64,000 bases of DNA, taken from the NCBI GenBank assembly GCA_035651955.1, contig DASRES010000065.1, positions 1-64,000 of the forward strand. The letters run 5' to 3'. Below the pieces are notes generated by a model. The model made no database searches. It saw only the letters and a program-made list of their open reading frames with translations, and was not told the DNA's origin. The position numbers were made by a program, and so were the translations under genes. Numbering within the stretch: position 1 is the first letter of the stretch; every line of letters starts with the position of its first letter. Below are positions 7,106 through 16,053 of this stretch, in pieces. This DNA is from Acidimicrobiia bacterium (GTDB lineage Bacteria > Actinomycetota > Acidimicrobiia > IMCC26256 > JAMXLJ01).

Positions 7106-8176
7106 TCACTCGCTGCTGACGGCCCTCGCGTCCCACTCGGACGGGAGCGGCCGCAGCAGCGAGGACGACCCCGCGGTCCACGCGCCTAGCACCGCGTCGG
7201 TGAAGCGGTGCTCGACGGCGACGAGCGCGCGGGCGCCGAACACGACGTCGCCCGCGTGCTCCGGCTCGTCACGCGCGAACCCGTCCGCCATCGCGTGCAG
7301 CGCGATCTGCTCGTGCCGCGCGTCGACCTCGACGTGCGCGTCGTAGAAGCGGCGGGCCGCGTCGTCCACCCCGAGCCGCGCGAGGAACGCCGAGTAACGG
7401 CCCATCGGGACGACCGACGTCATCTCGAACAGCGTGAGGTGGCCGACGGCCGCGCCGCGCCAGCGCCGGTGCAGGCCCAGCATCGTCACCAGGTTGACGG
7501 TCGCGAGCGTCGGGCCCGGGATGACGTCCAGGTACGCGCCGTACGAGCTGTCGAGGGCGAGCGCGCGCATCGTCGTCGCGAACAGCTCGGCGTGCATCGC
7601 GTCGGCGTCGCCCGAGCCGTACTCGTCGCGCTGGATCTCGACCATCGCCGTCTTGGCGCGACCTCGCAGCCGCGGGATCGTCCACGTGTGCGGGTCCGCC
7701 TCCTTCAACTGGTACGCGCTGCGATGCACGCACAGCTCCCGCATGTGCTCGCGAGTCCCCGACGCGAGCAGCCATGCAGACAGCGACGGCCCGGTGTCCG
7801 TCGCGGCGAGTCCTTCGAGCACGGGGACGACATCGCGCGGATGCAGCCGCGGCGGCGGACCGACGAGGTCGACCAGGGCCTGCATCACGGCCTGCTCGAG
7901 GCGACGGCGAAGGTCGAGGAGCGCGGGCGCCCACTCCCACTCCGGATCCACGCCCGCGAACGACCGGTAGTGCAGCTCGTAGCTGCAGGTCAGCGCGAGT
8001 TGCACATCGTCGTCGGCGAGGACGTCGTCGACGTCGAGTGCCGGGACGAGGACCGGACCGAGCGGGCGCCGGAACGCGTCGAGCACGGCCTCGCTGACGG
8101 GACCACGGGGCGACGGGAGCGGGACATCGCGCGACCCTCGTCGGCCGCGGTCGCTGTCCGCTCGCTCGTCCGCCAC
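7106..8176 (-). CDS. Iron-containing redox enzyme family protein (haem-oxygenase-like fold)
   Basis: A 356-residue, helix-rich protein with candidate metal ligands spread over helices: LALTCSYELHYRSF, EIQRDEYGSGDADAMHAELF, FYDAHVEVDARHEQIALHAM. This arrangement is typical of the haem-oxygenase-like diiron group PF14518, which includes oxidases and desaturases of fatty or amino-acid substrates. No partner gene points to a substrate. It is divergent from the glycosyltransferase gene with a 72-bp gap. ATG at 8176 with no strong ribosome site. Confidence 0.75.
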   Translation of the reverse strand: MADERADSDRGRRGSRDVPLPSPRGPVSEAVLDAFRRPLGPVLVPALDVDDVLADDDVQLALTCSYELHYRSFAGVDPEWEWAPALLDLRRRLEQAVMQALVDLVGPPPRLHPRDVVPVLEGLAATDTGPSLSAWLLASGTREHMRELCVHRSAYQLKEADPHTWTIPRLRGRAKTAMVEIQRDEYGSGDADAMHAELFATTMRALALDSSYGAYLDVIPGPTLATVNLVTMLGLHRRWRGAAVGHLTLFEMTSVVPMGRYSAFLARLGVDDAARRFYDAHVEVDARHEQIALHAMADGFARDEPEHAGDVVFGARALVAVEHRFTDAVLGAWTAGSSSLLRPLPSEWDARAVSSE

Positions 8177-8248
8177 GGACCTGCGTTACCCAACCCGCCC
8201 GCACCCCGAACCGGCGTGACGCGCGTCGCGTGCGGGAAGCATCGCGGC

Positions 8249-9202
8249 GTGCCGGCGCTCAGCTACGTCATCCCCGTTCGCGCGACGCGACCCGTCGACG
8301 AGCTCACGCCGTACCTCGCGTGGCTGGCGCGCGAGGTGGACGACGTCGTCGTCGTCGACGGGTCCGACGCCGCCGTCTTCGCCGCGCACCACCACGCGTG
8401 GCACGCGTCGGTGCGGCACGTCGGTGTCGATGCCGACGTCGCGTCGCCGATGGGCAAGGTCGGCGGGGTGCTCACCGGACTGCGACTCGCTCGTCACCGC
8501 CACGTGATCGTCGCCGACGACGACGTCCGCTACGACCGCGAGACGTTGGCGCGCATGGAGGACCTCCTGCGCGATGCCGCCGTCGTGCGCCCGCAGAACG
8601 TCTTCGCATCCTGGCCGTGGCACGCCCTGTGGGACGCCGGCCGCTCCCTGATCGCGCGGGCCTTCGGCGGCGACTGGCCCGGGACGCTCGGCGTCGACCG
8701 TGATCTCGTCCTGCACGCGGGCGGGTACGCGGGCGACGTCATGTTCGAGAACCTGGAGCTCGTGCGCACGATCGAGGCCGCGGGAGGGCGGCACGTGCGT
8801 GCCGACGACGTCTACGTCGCGCGCCTGCCGCCGTCGACCGCGCAGTTCGTGAACCAGCGCGTCCGCCAGGCGTACGACGAGCTCGCGCGACCGGGACGCC
8901 TCGCCGTGCAACTCGCGCTCCTCCCCGCCGTCGTGCTCGGCGGACGGCGTGTCGCGCTCGTCGTCGGGGCGACGGCGATCGCCCTGGCCGAGATCGGCCG
9001 CCGGCGAGCGGGCGGCGCGCAGCACTTTCGCGCGCGCGCCACGGTCCTCGCGCCCGCATGGGTCGCCGAGCGCGCGGTCACGTCGTGGCTCGCGGTCGCC
9101 AGTCGCCTGCGCCACGGCGGGATCCGCTACGGAGGGACGACACTGAAGCGGGCCGCGACATCACGACGTGATCTCGCGCGCAGCATCGCAGCGCGCGCGT
9201 GA
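8249..9202 (+). CDS. Family 2-like glycosyltransferase
   Basis: A 317-residue protein starting PALSYVIPVRATRPVDELTP, with GT-A features: nucleotide-binding VDDVVVVDGSD, IVADDDVRYDRETLARMEDL with a DDD metal motif, and a GGYAGDVMFENLELVRTIEA acceptor segment. One hydrophobic stretch (LAVQLALLPAVVLGG plus VALVVGATAIALAEIG) near residues 220-255 suggests membrane association. The GTG at 8249 is the best start before the first strand; the ribosome site is weak. The acceptor is unknown. Confidence 0.75.
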   Translation: MPALSYVIPVRATRPVDELTPYLAWLAREVDDVVVVDGSDAAVFAAHHHAWHASVRHVGVDADVASPMGKVGGVLTGLRLARHRHVIVADDDVRYDRETLARMEDLLRDAAVVRPQNVFASWPWHALWDAGRSLIARAFGGDWPGTLGVDRDLVLHAGGYAGDVMFENLELVRTIEAAGGRHVRADDVYVARLPPSTAQFVNQRVRQAYDELARPGRLAVQLALLPAVVLGGRRVALVVGATAIALAEIGRRRAGGAQHFRARATVLAPAWVAERAVTSWLAVASRLRHGGIRYGGTTLKRAATSRRDLARSIAARA

Positions 9203-9263
9203 CACGCGGCGACTCCCGGGGTACACCTGGCGACGACGCGGGACGCGCGGGAAGGGGGACCCG

Positions 9264-10700
9264 ATGCGGCGCATGGGTGGACAGGACGCGGCGTTCCTCT
9301 ACGGCGAGACGCCGTCGTGGCACATGCACGTCTCGGCTCTGATGATCCTCGACCCGTCGACGACACCCGGCGGCTGGGACTTCGAGAAGCTCCGCCTGCA
9401 CACAGCTGAGCGCCTCTCGCTCGTTCCCCAGTTCCGGCTGCAGCTCGTGGACGTGCCGTTCGGCCTCGACCGTCCCGGCTGGGTCGAGGCCGCCGACTTC
9501 GACATCGACCACCACGTGCGCCGGATCGCGGTCCCCGCGCCGGGCGGTCCCCGCGAGCTCGGCGACCTCGCGGGCCGGCTCACGTCGTACAAGATCGACC
9601 GGCGGAAGCCCCTGTGGGAGCTGTGGGTCATCGAGGGCGTCGAGGGTGGGCGCGTCGCGCTGCTCTACAAGGTGCACCACGCGCTCGTCGACGGTGTGTC
9701 CGGCATGGGGCTCGCGGAGGTGAGCTTCGACCTCGAGCCCGAGCCGGCCACGCCACCGGCCGCGTTCGAGCAGTCGGAGAAGCTGACCGGCGACGTGCAC
9801 GCGCCCAACGTCGTCGAGCGGCTCGCGCTCGGGATGCTCAACGCGGTGACCCGCGTGCCGTACCGGATCGCGCGCTTCGGCGTGCAGAGCGTCGTCCAGG
9901 GCGTGACCGCCGCCGGCTTCCTGCGCCGGCGTCCCGTCGCGATGCCGTTCCAGGCCCCGCGCACGTCGTTGAACGGACAGTTCACCCCGCACCGGAAGCT
10001 CGCGTACACGACCGTGCCGCTCGAGCGCGTGAAGGCCGTCAAGCACGCGTACGACGTCAAGCTGAACGATGTCGTCCTCGCGCTGTGCGCGGGCGCGCTC
10101 CGTCGCTATCTCGCGAAGATCGGCGACCTGCCCGACCAGCCGTTGCTCGCGCAGTGCCCGGTGTCGCTGCGCGGCGGTGGTGACGACGAGATCGGCAGCA
10201 AGGTCGGGTCGATGTTCGTCAAGCTCGCGACCGACGTCGCCGATCCCGAGGCGCGCCTACTCGCGATCCACGAGAGCACACGCGACGCCAAGGAGATCGG
10301 CCAGGCGCTCTCCGCGGACAAGATCCTCGGGCTGACCGAGACGACGCCGCCGGGTCTCATCGGCCTCGCGGCGCGGATGTACACGTCGATGGGCCTCGAG
10401 AGCCGGGTCCCGCCGCCGATCAACGTCGTGATCTCGAACGTGCCCGGCCCGCCGTTCCCGCTGTACATGGCGGGCGCGCGCCTGGAGTCGATGTACCCGA
10501 TGGGCCCGTTGCTGCTCGGGACGGGGCTCAACATCACCGTCGTCAGCTACAACGGCTCGATCGACTTCGGGTTCCTGTGCTGCCCCGAGATGCTCCCGGA
10601 GCCCACGCTCGTCGCCGAGGGGATCGCGCTCGCGCTCGACGAGCTGGAGGAGGCGGCGCGGCGGCGCGCGCCGGCGGAGCCGGCGACGACCCCTGGCTAA
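9264..10700 (+). CDS. Wax ester synthase/diacylglycerol O-acyltransferase (WS/DGAT)
   Basis: A 478-residue protein with the catalytic motif VHHALVDG (H138, H139, D143, G144) and the N-terminal RMGGQDAAFLYGETPSWHM typical of bacterial WS/DGAT. The C-terminal half has NVVISNVPGPPFPLYMAGAR (the NVPGP signature). It transfers acyl-CoA to diacylglycerol or fatty alcohol to make storage triacylglycerol or wax at the membrane. ATG at 9264 follows GAAGGGGGA. The alpha/beta hydrolase gene starts 10 bp downstream; the pair may handle neutral lipid synthesis and turnover. Confidence 0.93.
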   Translation: MRRMGGQDAAFLYGETPSWHMHVSALMILDPSTTPGGWDFEKLRLHTAERLSLVPQFRLQLVDVPFGLDRPGWVEAADFDIDHHVRRIAVPAPGGPRELGDLAGRLTSYKIDRRKPLWELWVIEGVEGGRVALLYKVHHALVDGVSGMGLAEVSFDLEPEPATPPAAFEQSEKLTGDVHAPNVVERLALGMLNAVTRVPYRIARFGVQSVVQGVTAAGFLRRRPVAMPFQAPRTSLNGQFTPHRKLAYTTVPLERVKAVKHAYDVKLNDVVLALCAGALRRYLAKIGDLPDQPLLAQCPVSLRGGGDDEIGSKVGSMFVKLATDVADPEARLLAIHESTRDAKEIGQALSADKILGLTETTPPGLIGLAARMYTSMGLESRVPPPINVVISNVPGPPFPLYMAGARLESMYPMGPLLLGTGLNITVVSYNGSIDFGFLCCPEMLPEPTLVAEGIALALDELEEAARRRAPAEPATTPG

Positions 10701-10710
10701 CGTCGGGGAC

Positions 10711-11973
10711 GTGATCTCCTGGATCTACCTGGGCGTCAGCGCCTGGGGCCTGCTCTTCACGATCTCGAGCCTGGTGCGCCTGCGCCGGCCGGCGTTCCTG
10801 CTGTTCCCGTACTTCATGGGCGCGTGGGTCACCGGCGAGCTCGCGCTGTTCCACGTCGCGTGGCAGGCGATCGCGACGATCGTGTTCGTCGAGCTCGGCG
10901 CGCTCGGCCACTGGCCCGGATGGCTGGGGCTCGCGCTGGCGGTGTGCTCCTGGGTCGGGCTCGCGTACGACCAGCGGCAGGCGATGCGTGCCCCCGGAGC
11001 GCTCGAGCGCGCGCTGCGGGCCGGGCTGGGCGACGACTACCGGAACGGGATCGACCAGGATCTCGCGTCGAAGCTCGCGACCGGTCTCCGCTTCGGCGCG
11101 CTGGCGCGCCCGTTCCACATGCGCGACCGGACGGTCGAGCGCATCACGGACATCGCGTACGGCGACGCCGGCAAGCGCAACCTCCTCGACGTCTACCGGC
11201 TCGAGCAACGGCCGGAGCAGCCGATGCCCGTCCTCGTCCAGGTCCACGGCGGCGGTTGGGTCTACGGCAACAAGCAGCAGCAGGCGCTCCCGCTCCTGTA
11301 CCACCTCGCCGCGCGCGGCTGGCTCTGCGTGTCGATCAACTACCGGCTCGGCCCGCGCGCGACGTGGCCCGACCCCGTCGTCGACGTCAAGCGCGCGATC
11401 AAGTGGGTGCGCGAGCACGTCGCCGAGTACGGCGGCGACCCGAACTTCGTCGTGCTGACGGGCGGGTCCGCGGGCGGCCACCTCGCGAGCCTCGCCGCGC
11501 TGTCACCGAACGACCCCGCGTTCCAGCCCGGGTTCGAGGACGTCGACACCACGGTCGACGCGTGCGTGCCGCTGTACGGCGTGTACGACGTGCTCGACCG
11601 TCACGACAGCCGTGTCAAGCGCGGGATGGAGTGGTTCCTGACCAAGGTGCTGATGAAGCGGTCGCCCGACGAGGACCGCGAGATGTGGGACCGGGCGTCG
11701 CCCGTCTCGCGCATCACGCCCGACGCGCCGCCGATGTTCGTGATCCACGGGACGTACGACTCGCTCGTGTTCATCGACGACGCGCACGAGCTCGTCGCGG
11801 AGCTGCGCGCGGTGTCGCGCAACCCCGTCGTGTACGCGGAGATCCCGGGCGCGCAGCACGCGTTCGACACGTTCCACTCGGTGCGCGCCGACGCGACGGT
11901 CAACGCGATCGGTCGGTTCCTCGCGTACGTCTACTCCGCGCACATCGCCGCGGCGCGCGAGCGCGCGTCGTAG
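10711..11973 (+). CDS. Membrane-anchored alpha/beta hydrolase (HSL/esterase type)
   Basis: A 420-residue protein. An N-terminal domain of about 95 residues contains three hydrophobic helices (IYLGVSAWGLLFTISSLV; TGELALFHVAWQAIATIVF; WLGLALAVCSWVGLAY). The catalytic domain has oxyanion motif VHGGGWVYGNKQQQ, nucleophile VVLTGGSAGGHLASLAAL, acid near MFVIHGTYDSLVFIDDA and His in PGAQHAFDTF. These are family IV (hormone-sensitive-lipase-like) features. GTG start at 10711, 10 bp after the WS/DGAT stop, so probably the same operon; a lipase or esterase role in storage-lipid turnover is inferred. Confidence 0.87.
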   Translation: MISWIYLGVSAWGLLFTISSLVRLRRPAFLLFPYFMGAWVTGELALFHVAWQAIATIVFVELGALGHWPGWLGLALAVCSWVGLAYDQRQAMRAPGALERALRAGLGDDYRNGIDQDLASKLATGLRFGALARPFHMRDRTVERITDIAYGDAGKRNLLDVYRLEQRPEQPMPVLVQVHGGGWVYGNKQQQALPLLYHLAARGWLCVSINYRLGPRATWPDPVVDVKRAIKWVREHVAEYGGDPNFVVLTGGSAGGHLASLAALSPNDPAFQPGFEDVDTTVDACVPLYGVYDVLDRHDSRVKRGMEWFLTKVLMKRSPDEDREMWDRASPVSRITPDAPPMFVIHGTYDSLVFIDDAHELVAELRAVSRNPVVYAEIPGAQHAFDTFHSVRADATVNAIGRFLAYVYSAHIAAARERAS

Positions 11974-12116
11974 GCCCGGACCCTCTCATCGTGGGTTCAT
12001 GGGCACGGCGCGATGTTCGGGCCGACCCCAATGCACGGCGGTCCGTCTCCGGTACGTGAGCCCCCACGGTCTCCGGTGACGGACCGTCGTCGCGTCCGGC
12101 CTCGTCAGCGTGCTGG

Positions 12117-12142
12117 TATCGTCGATCCTGACGTGGACGTGA
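12117..12142 (+). promoter_or_regulatory. Candidate promoter and operator of the merR gene
   Basis: TATCGT (12117-12122) could be a -10 box. Just after it lies TGACGTGGACGTGA (12129-12142), a near-palindrome with two ACGT half-sites separated by GG. It is placed where a bound regulator would block initiation. ACGT-N2-ACGT sites are, from memory, like those of LiuR-type MerR regulators of acyl-CoA catabolism. Other sequence between 11974 and 12116 shows no feature I recognise. Confidence 0.4.
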
Positions 12143-12165
12143 AGATCCGGGCCAGAGGCGGGCCA

Positions 12166-12225
12166 CAACGGACCGGGCGGCGACGGACCGGGCCGCGACG
12201 GACCGGGCGACGACGGACCGGGCGA
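12166..12225 (+). repeat. 15-bp tandem repeat, four copies, abutting the merR start codon
   Basis: Four head-to-tail units of CGACGGACCGGGC(G/C)(A/G) occupy 12166-12225; the first copy has one change (CAACGG). The last base of copy four is the A of the merR ATG. The unit occupies the usual ribosome-binding region and no purine-rich Shine-Dalgarno sequence is present apart from GGA in each unit. Confidence 0.9.
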
Positions 12226-12695
12226 TGACCGACGAGGCGCGCTACGCCATCGGGGAAGCCGCGCAGCGAGCCGGCGTCTCGACGCGCACGCTGCGCTACT
12301 ACCAGGAGCTGGGTCTGCTCACCCCGTCCGGCGCCAGCCCGGGCGGCAACCGCCGCTACTCCGAGGCGGACGTCGCGCGCCTGCTGCGGATCCTCGAGCT
12401 CCGCAACGTCATGGGGTTCGATCTCGAGCGGATCGGCGACATCCTCCGGGCCGAGGACCGCCTGGCCGAGCTGCGCGACGAGGTGCAGCGCGGCATCTCG
12501 CGCAAGCGCCACCAGCAGATCATCCGCGAGGCGATCGCGATCAACGCGCGCATGCAGGAGCAGGTGCGCAGCAAGCTCGCCCAGCTCGACGGCTTCATGA
12601 CGGAGCTGCAGGCGAAGGCCGAGCGCTACCGCGAAATCGCGCGAGACCTGGGTGTGGGCGACACCGACGCCGACCTCGCCGCATCCGACCGCTGA
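12225..12695 (+). CDS. MerR-family transcriptional regulator
   Basis: A 156-residue protein. The DNA-binding domain has the MerR signature YAIGEAAQRAGVSTRTLRYY, then ELGLLTP and GGNRRYSEADVARLLRI (residues 6-55). A coiled-coil dimer helix follows (RLAELRDEVQRGISRKRHQQ through RSKLAQLDGFMTELQAKAER). The C-terminus is short and has no metal-binding cysteines, so it is not a metal or SoxR-type sensor. The ATG at 12225 is the natural start before the DNA-binding domain. Spacing to brkB is 48 bp on the same strand. Confidence 0.88.
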   Translation: MTDEARYAIGEAAQRAGVSTRTLRYYQELGLLTPSGASPGGNRRYSEADVARLLRILELRNVMGFDLERIGDILRAEDRLAELRDEVQRGISRKRHQQIIREAIAINARMQEQVRSKLAQLDGFMTELQAKAERYREIARDLGVGDTDADLAASDR

Positions 12696-12743
12696 CAGCC
12701 GATCGGCCGACGACACGGGGCGCAGTCTGGGTATCAGCCCCAC

Positions 12744-13757
12744 ATGAACGCGGCCGAGCGGGTCGTCCGGGCGATCGACGGGCTCCAGCAGCGCAGCGAA
12801 CCGGTCGCGTTCGTCGTCGGCGTCGTGAAGAAGTTCGGTGACGACCGCGGGACGATGCTGTCCGCGTTGCTGACGTACTACGGGTTCATGGCGCTGTTCC
12901 CCATGCTGCTCCTCGCGACGACGATCCTCGGCTACGTCGGCAACCGGACGATCGAGAACAGCATCATCGGCCAGACGCTGCGCCAGTTCCCCGTGTACGG
13001 CGAGCAGATCGGTCGCGACGCGGCGCATCCGCTGACCGGCAACGTGTTCGGGCTCGTCTTCGGGCTCCTCGGCCTGCTGTACGGATCACTCGGGATCGCG
13101 CAGTCCGGTCAGCACGCGATGTCGCAGATCTGGAACGTGCCCGGCGTCTTGCGACCCGGCTTCATCCCGCGGCTGGGACGTTCCATGCTGCTCTATCTCA
13201 CGATGGCTGCCGCCATGCTGCTGAGCGCGGCGGCGAGCGTCACCGTGACAATCGCGGGACGCGGGTTCGTCGTGCGGGTGCTGGCGCTGCTCGCCGCGCT
13301 CGTGATCAACGTGGTGCTGTACGTGGGCGTGTTCCGCGTGTTGACGCCGCGCGAGATCGCGCTCCGGGACCTCGTCGTCGGCGCGGTGCTCGGCGGGGTC
13401 GGCTACACGATCCTGCTGACCGTCGGAACCGCGCTCGTGCAGCACCAGCTCCGGCACGCGCAGGCCGTCTACGGCCAGTTCGGCTTCGTGCTCGGCCTGA
13501 TCGGCTGGATCTATCTCGTCGCGCAGATCACGCTGTACGCGGCGGAGGTGAACGTCGTGCGCGAGCGACGGCTGTGGCCGCGCGGGATCGTGCAACCGCC
13601 GCTCACCGACGCGGACAAGCGCGTGCTGCACGACATCGCGCGCCAGGAGGAGCGACGGCCGGAGCAGCGCGTCGGCGTCGGCTTCGGGCCCGACGCACCC
13701 GCGGAGGCGGGCCGTGACGCGGACCACCCGGAGCCCCGGAAGGATCCCGACCACTAG
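12744..13757 (+). CDS. YihY/BrkB-family inner-membrane protein
   Basis: A 337-residue protein with six transmembrane helices and the family features LLTYYGFMALFPMLLLATTI, YGSLGIAQSGQHAMSQIWNV and YGQFGFVLGLIGWIYLVAQI followed by the TLYAAEVNVVRERR end. YihY/BrkB proteins (formerly called RNase BN) are membrane proteins of unsettled function, some implicated in transport or serum resistance. The C-terminal 45 residues are charged and cytoplasmic. The ATG at 12744 has only a weak upstream site; GGGTAT at 12729 may be part of a promoter. Confidence 0.9.
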   Translation: MNAAERVVRAIDGLQQRSEPVAFVVGVVKKFGDDRGTMLSALLTYYGFMALFPMLLLATTILGYVGNRTIENSIIGQTLRQFPVYGEQIGRDAAHPLTGNVFGLVFGLLGLLYGSLGIAQSGQHAMSQIWNVPGVLRPGFIPRLGRSMLLYLTMAAAMLLSAAASVTVTIAGRGFVVRVLALLAALVINVVLYVGVFRVLTPREIALRDLVVGAVLGGVGYTILLTVGTALVQHQLRHAQAVYGQFGFVLGLIGWIYLVAQITLYAAEVNVVRERRLWPRGIVQPPLTDADKRVLHDIARQEERRPEQRVGVGFGPDAPAEAGRDADHPEPRKDPDH

Positions 13758-13769
13758 ATTCGGGCCCTC

Positions 13770-14585
13770 ATGGCCGCCACGCCCGTCTCACACGAGTTCG
13801 AGGACGATCGCACTCCCGATCCGCGCGCGCGTGTCAGCTTCATCGCGGAGATGGGGTTCCACTGCTCGTTCCACGACGACGTCATCGTCGGGCACTCCGA
13901 CGCACCCGCGAGCGCGCTGCTCGTGCCGGGGTCGGACGTCGTCCGCCCATCGGTCATGCTGACGCTCGCCGACATCCTCATCGGCTCGCTCGCGAACGAG
14001 GCGGTGTTGCCGCGCATCACGATGACGGCCGACCTCAACGTCCGCACGCTCCATCCGCTCGCCGCGGACAAGCCCTTCACCGGCGAGGCGCGCGTCCTCA
14101 AGTCCGGACGCACCACGACGCTCGGCGAGGCGACGTTCCGCTCCGACGGCGACGCCCAGCCGGCCGTGCTGTCGCACGGGACGTTCATCGCGTCGCCGCG
14201 CCCCCAGGACACCGGGTTCTCGCTCCGTTCACGGGGGCCGTTGCACGCGCCTCCGGGGACGATGACCGTGCCGTTCGCCCGGCGCGTCGGCTGCCGTCGT
14301 GTCGGCTCCGGCGCCGCGGAGATCGCGCGGCGCGACGACCTGCTGAACCCGGCCGACACGCTGCAAGGTGGGCTCGTCGCGCTCGTCGCCGAGGAGGCGG
14401 CGTGCGCGCTCCACGACGACGCGGTGCCAACCGCGCTCGACGTGCGCTACCTGTCCGCGATCCGCGTGGGTCCCGCGCGCGCGACGGCCGTCGATCTCGG
14501 CCCGGTGACGCGCGTCGAGGTGCGCGACGCGGGCGCCGACGCGCGGCTGGCCGCGGTCGCGGTCGTGCGGTTCCGGGAGGTCTGA
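13770..14585 (+). CDS. Double hot-dog acyl-CoA thioesterase-like protein
   Basis: A 271-residue protein with two hot-dog repeats: residues ~15-135 (RPSVMLTLADILIGSLANEA, TADLNVRTLHPL, FTGEARVLKSGRTTTLGEAT) and ~150-270 (NPADTLQGGLVALVAEEAAC, ALDVRYLSAIRVGPARATAV). The layout resembles PaaI/TesB-type thioesterases that cleave acyl-CoA. The second repeat keeps a cleaner NPxDTLQGG active-site helix. It lies 12 bp after the brkB stop and 1 bp before the cupin ATG, in one transcription unit. Confidence 0.78.
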   Translation: MAATPVSHEFEDDRTPDPRARVSFIAEMGFHCSFHDDVIVGHSDAPASALLVPGSDVVRPSVMLTLADILIGSLANEAVLPRITMTADLNVRTLHPLAADKPFTGEARVLKSGRTTTLGEATFRSDGDAQPAVLSHGTFIASPRPQDTGFSLRSRGPLHAPPGTMTVPFARRVGCRRVGSGAAEIARRDDLLNPADTLQGGLVALVAEEAACALHDDAVPTALDVRYLSAIRVGPARATAVDLGPVTRVEVRDAGADARLAAVAVVRFREV

Positions 14586-14586
14586 C

Positions 14587-14904
14587 ATGGCGGAGCGCGT
14601 GCTCGGTGACGTCGCGACGAAGCTGCTGTTCGAGAACGACCGCGTGCGCGTGTGGGAGATGCGCCTCGCACCGGGCGAGTCGAGCGCGGTGCACCGTCAC
14701 GACCTCGACTACCTGCTCGTCCAGATCGACGGCGACCGCATCGCGGGGATCCCCGAGCCCGACACCGGTGGCCGCTTCGACCAGCCGATCGAGGGCGAGG
14801 TGCACCCCGGGCTGACCGTGTTCATCGAGCGGGGCGGCATCGAGACCGCCAAGAACACGGGCACGACGCCGTACCACGAGATCCTGATCGAGTTGAAGGA
14901 TTGA
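14587..14904 (+). CDS. Small single-domain cupin protein
   Basis: A 105-residue protein with a cupin fold: VRVWEMRLAPGESSAVHRHD (first motif with two His) and HPGLTVFIERGGIETAKNTG (second motif, with fewer metal ligands). One HxH pair is visible at about residues 37-39. It could bind a metal or a small acidic ligand. The gene starts 1 bp after the thioesterase stop. 14905-15043 is AG/CG-rich with GAGCGAGC repeats and a GGCGCC-GAA-GGCGCC hairpin at 15008-15022. Confidence 0.75.
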   Translation: MAERVLGDVATKLLFENDRVRVWEMRLAPGESSAVHRHDLDYLLVQIDGDRIAGIPEPDTGGRFDQPIEGEVHPGLTVFIERGGIETAKNTGTTPYHEILIELKD

Positions 14905-15043
14905 GCGAGCGAGCCTTCAGGCGAGCGGAAGCGTGGCCCCGGGAGCGGCGAGCGTGGGCGAGCCGGGTATCCCGGGCGAGCAGCGAGCGTGACCACGGGG
15001 ATCACCCGGCGCCGAAGGCGCCAAGAGCGGAGGTGTCGTCGAG

Positions 15044-16042
15044 TTGAGCTTTCGTGCGTTCGTCGCCGAGCAGCGTGACGACGGATCCGTCGCGCGGGGC
15101 GTCCGCACTCTGGACGAGTCGCAGCTCCCCGCGGGCGACGTCACCGTGCGGGTCGAGTGGTCGAGCGTCAACTACAAGGACGCGCTCGCGACCATCCCGA
15201 AGGGCGGCGTCGCGCGAGTCTCGCCGCTGGTCCCGGGGGTCGACCTCGCCGGTGTCGTCACCGCGAGCGACGACGCCGGCATCACGCCCGGTACGCGCGT
15301 CGTCGTGCACGCGTACGACCTCGGCGTGTCGCACCACGGCGGGTTCGCCGAGCTGGCGCGCGCGCCGTCGGGCTGGGTCGTCCCCCTCCCCGACGGGCTG
15401 ACGACCCACGACGCGATGGCCATCGGGACCGCGGGGTTCACGGCCGCGTTGAGCGTCGAGGCGCTCGAGCGCCACGGCCTCGCGCCCGGCGACGGGCCCG
15501 TGCTCGTGACGGGCGCGACGGGTGGTGTCGGGTCGACGGCCGTCGACATGCTCGCCGCACGCGGCTACGAGGTCGCGGGGAGCACGGGCAAGGCCGAGGA
15601 GCACGCGTACCTCCGCGGGCTCGGCGCGACGGAGATCCTCGACCGGTCCGAGACGAGCGCCGACACCGGCAAGGCGCTCGAGCGCGAGCGGTGGGCAGGC
15701 GCGGTCGACTGCGTCGGCGGCTCGACGCTCGCGTACGTGCTGCGCACGCTGCGCTACGGGACCGCGGTCGCCGCGAGCGGGAACACGGGCGGGCGCGAGC
15801 TGCACACGACGGTGTTCCCGTTCATCCTGCGCAACGTCGCGCTGCTCGGCATCGACTCCGTCAACACGCCGATCGACGTCCGGCGGCGCGTGTGGCAGCG
15901 CCTCGCGACCGACCTGCGCCCTCGACACCTCGACGACGCGATCGCGCACGAGGTCGACCTCGACGGCGTGGAGTCCGTGCTCGACGACATCCTCCACGGC
16001 CGCGTGCGCGGCCGCGCCGTCGTCCGCGTCGCGCCGCAGTAG
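15044..16042 (+). CDS. Acryloyl-CoA reductase/quinone oxidoreductase-like MDR enzyme (AcuI/YhdH type)
   Basis: A 332-residue zinc-free medium-chain reductase. It has the YhdH/AcuI start VEWSSVNYKDALA followed by PLVPGVDLAGVV, NADPH-binding GPVLVTGATGGVGSTAVDML and the family stretch FILRNVALLGIDSV. AcuI reduces acryloyl-CoA to propionyl-CoA, protecting cells from the toxic acrylate ester. The TTG start at 15044 is supported by GGAGG about 10 bp upstream. The gene converges on the sulfatase gene, with a strong palindrome between them. Confidence 0.88.
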   Translation: MSFRAFVAEQRDDGSVARGVRTLDESQLPAGDVTVRVEWSSVNYKDALATIPKGGVARVSPLVPGVDLAGVVTASDDAGITPGTRVVVHAYDLGVSHHGGFAELARAPSGWVVPLPDGLTTHDAMAIGTAGFTAALSVEALERHGLAPGDGPVLVTGATGGVGSTAVDMLAARGYEVAGSTGKAEEHAYLRGLGATEILDRSETSADTGKALERERWAGAVDCVGGSTLAYVLRTLRYGTAVAASGNTGGRELHTTVFPFILRNVALLGIDSVNTPIDVRRRVWQRLATDLRPRHLDDAIAHEVDLDGVESVLDDILHGRVRGRAVVRVAPQ

Positions 16043-16053
16043 CCCGACGTTTT

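Noticed and set aside
12729-12734. GGGTAT before the BrkB-family gene as a stress promoter
   Set aside because: No GTTT-like -35 at the right distance, and it would place the start site only a few bases before the ATG.
14905-15043. Possible small gene or RNA in the GAGCGAGC-rich spacer
   Set aside because: No start with a ribosome site, and the repeated GAGCGAGC pattern is common in high-GC actinomycete spacers. Only a small GGCGCC hairpin is visible.
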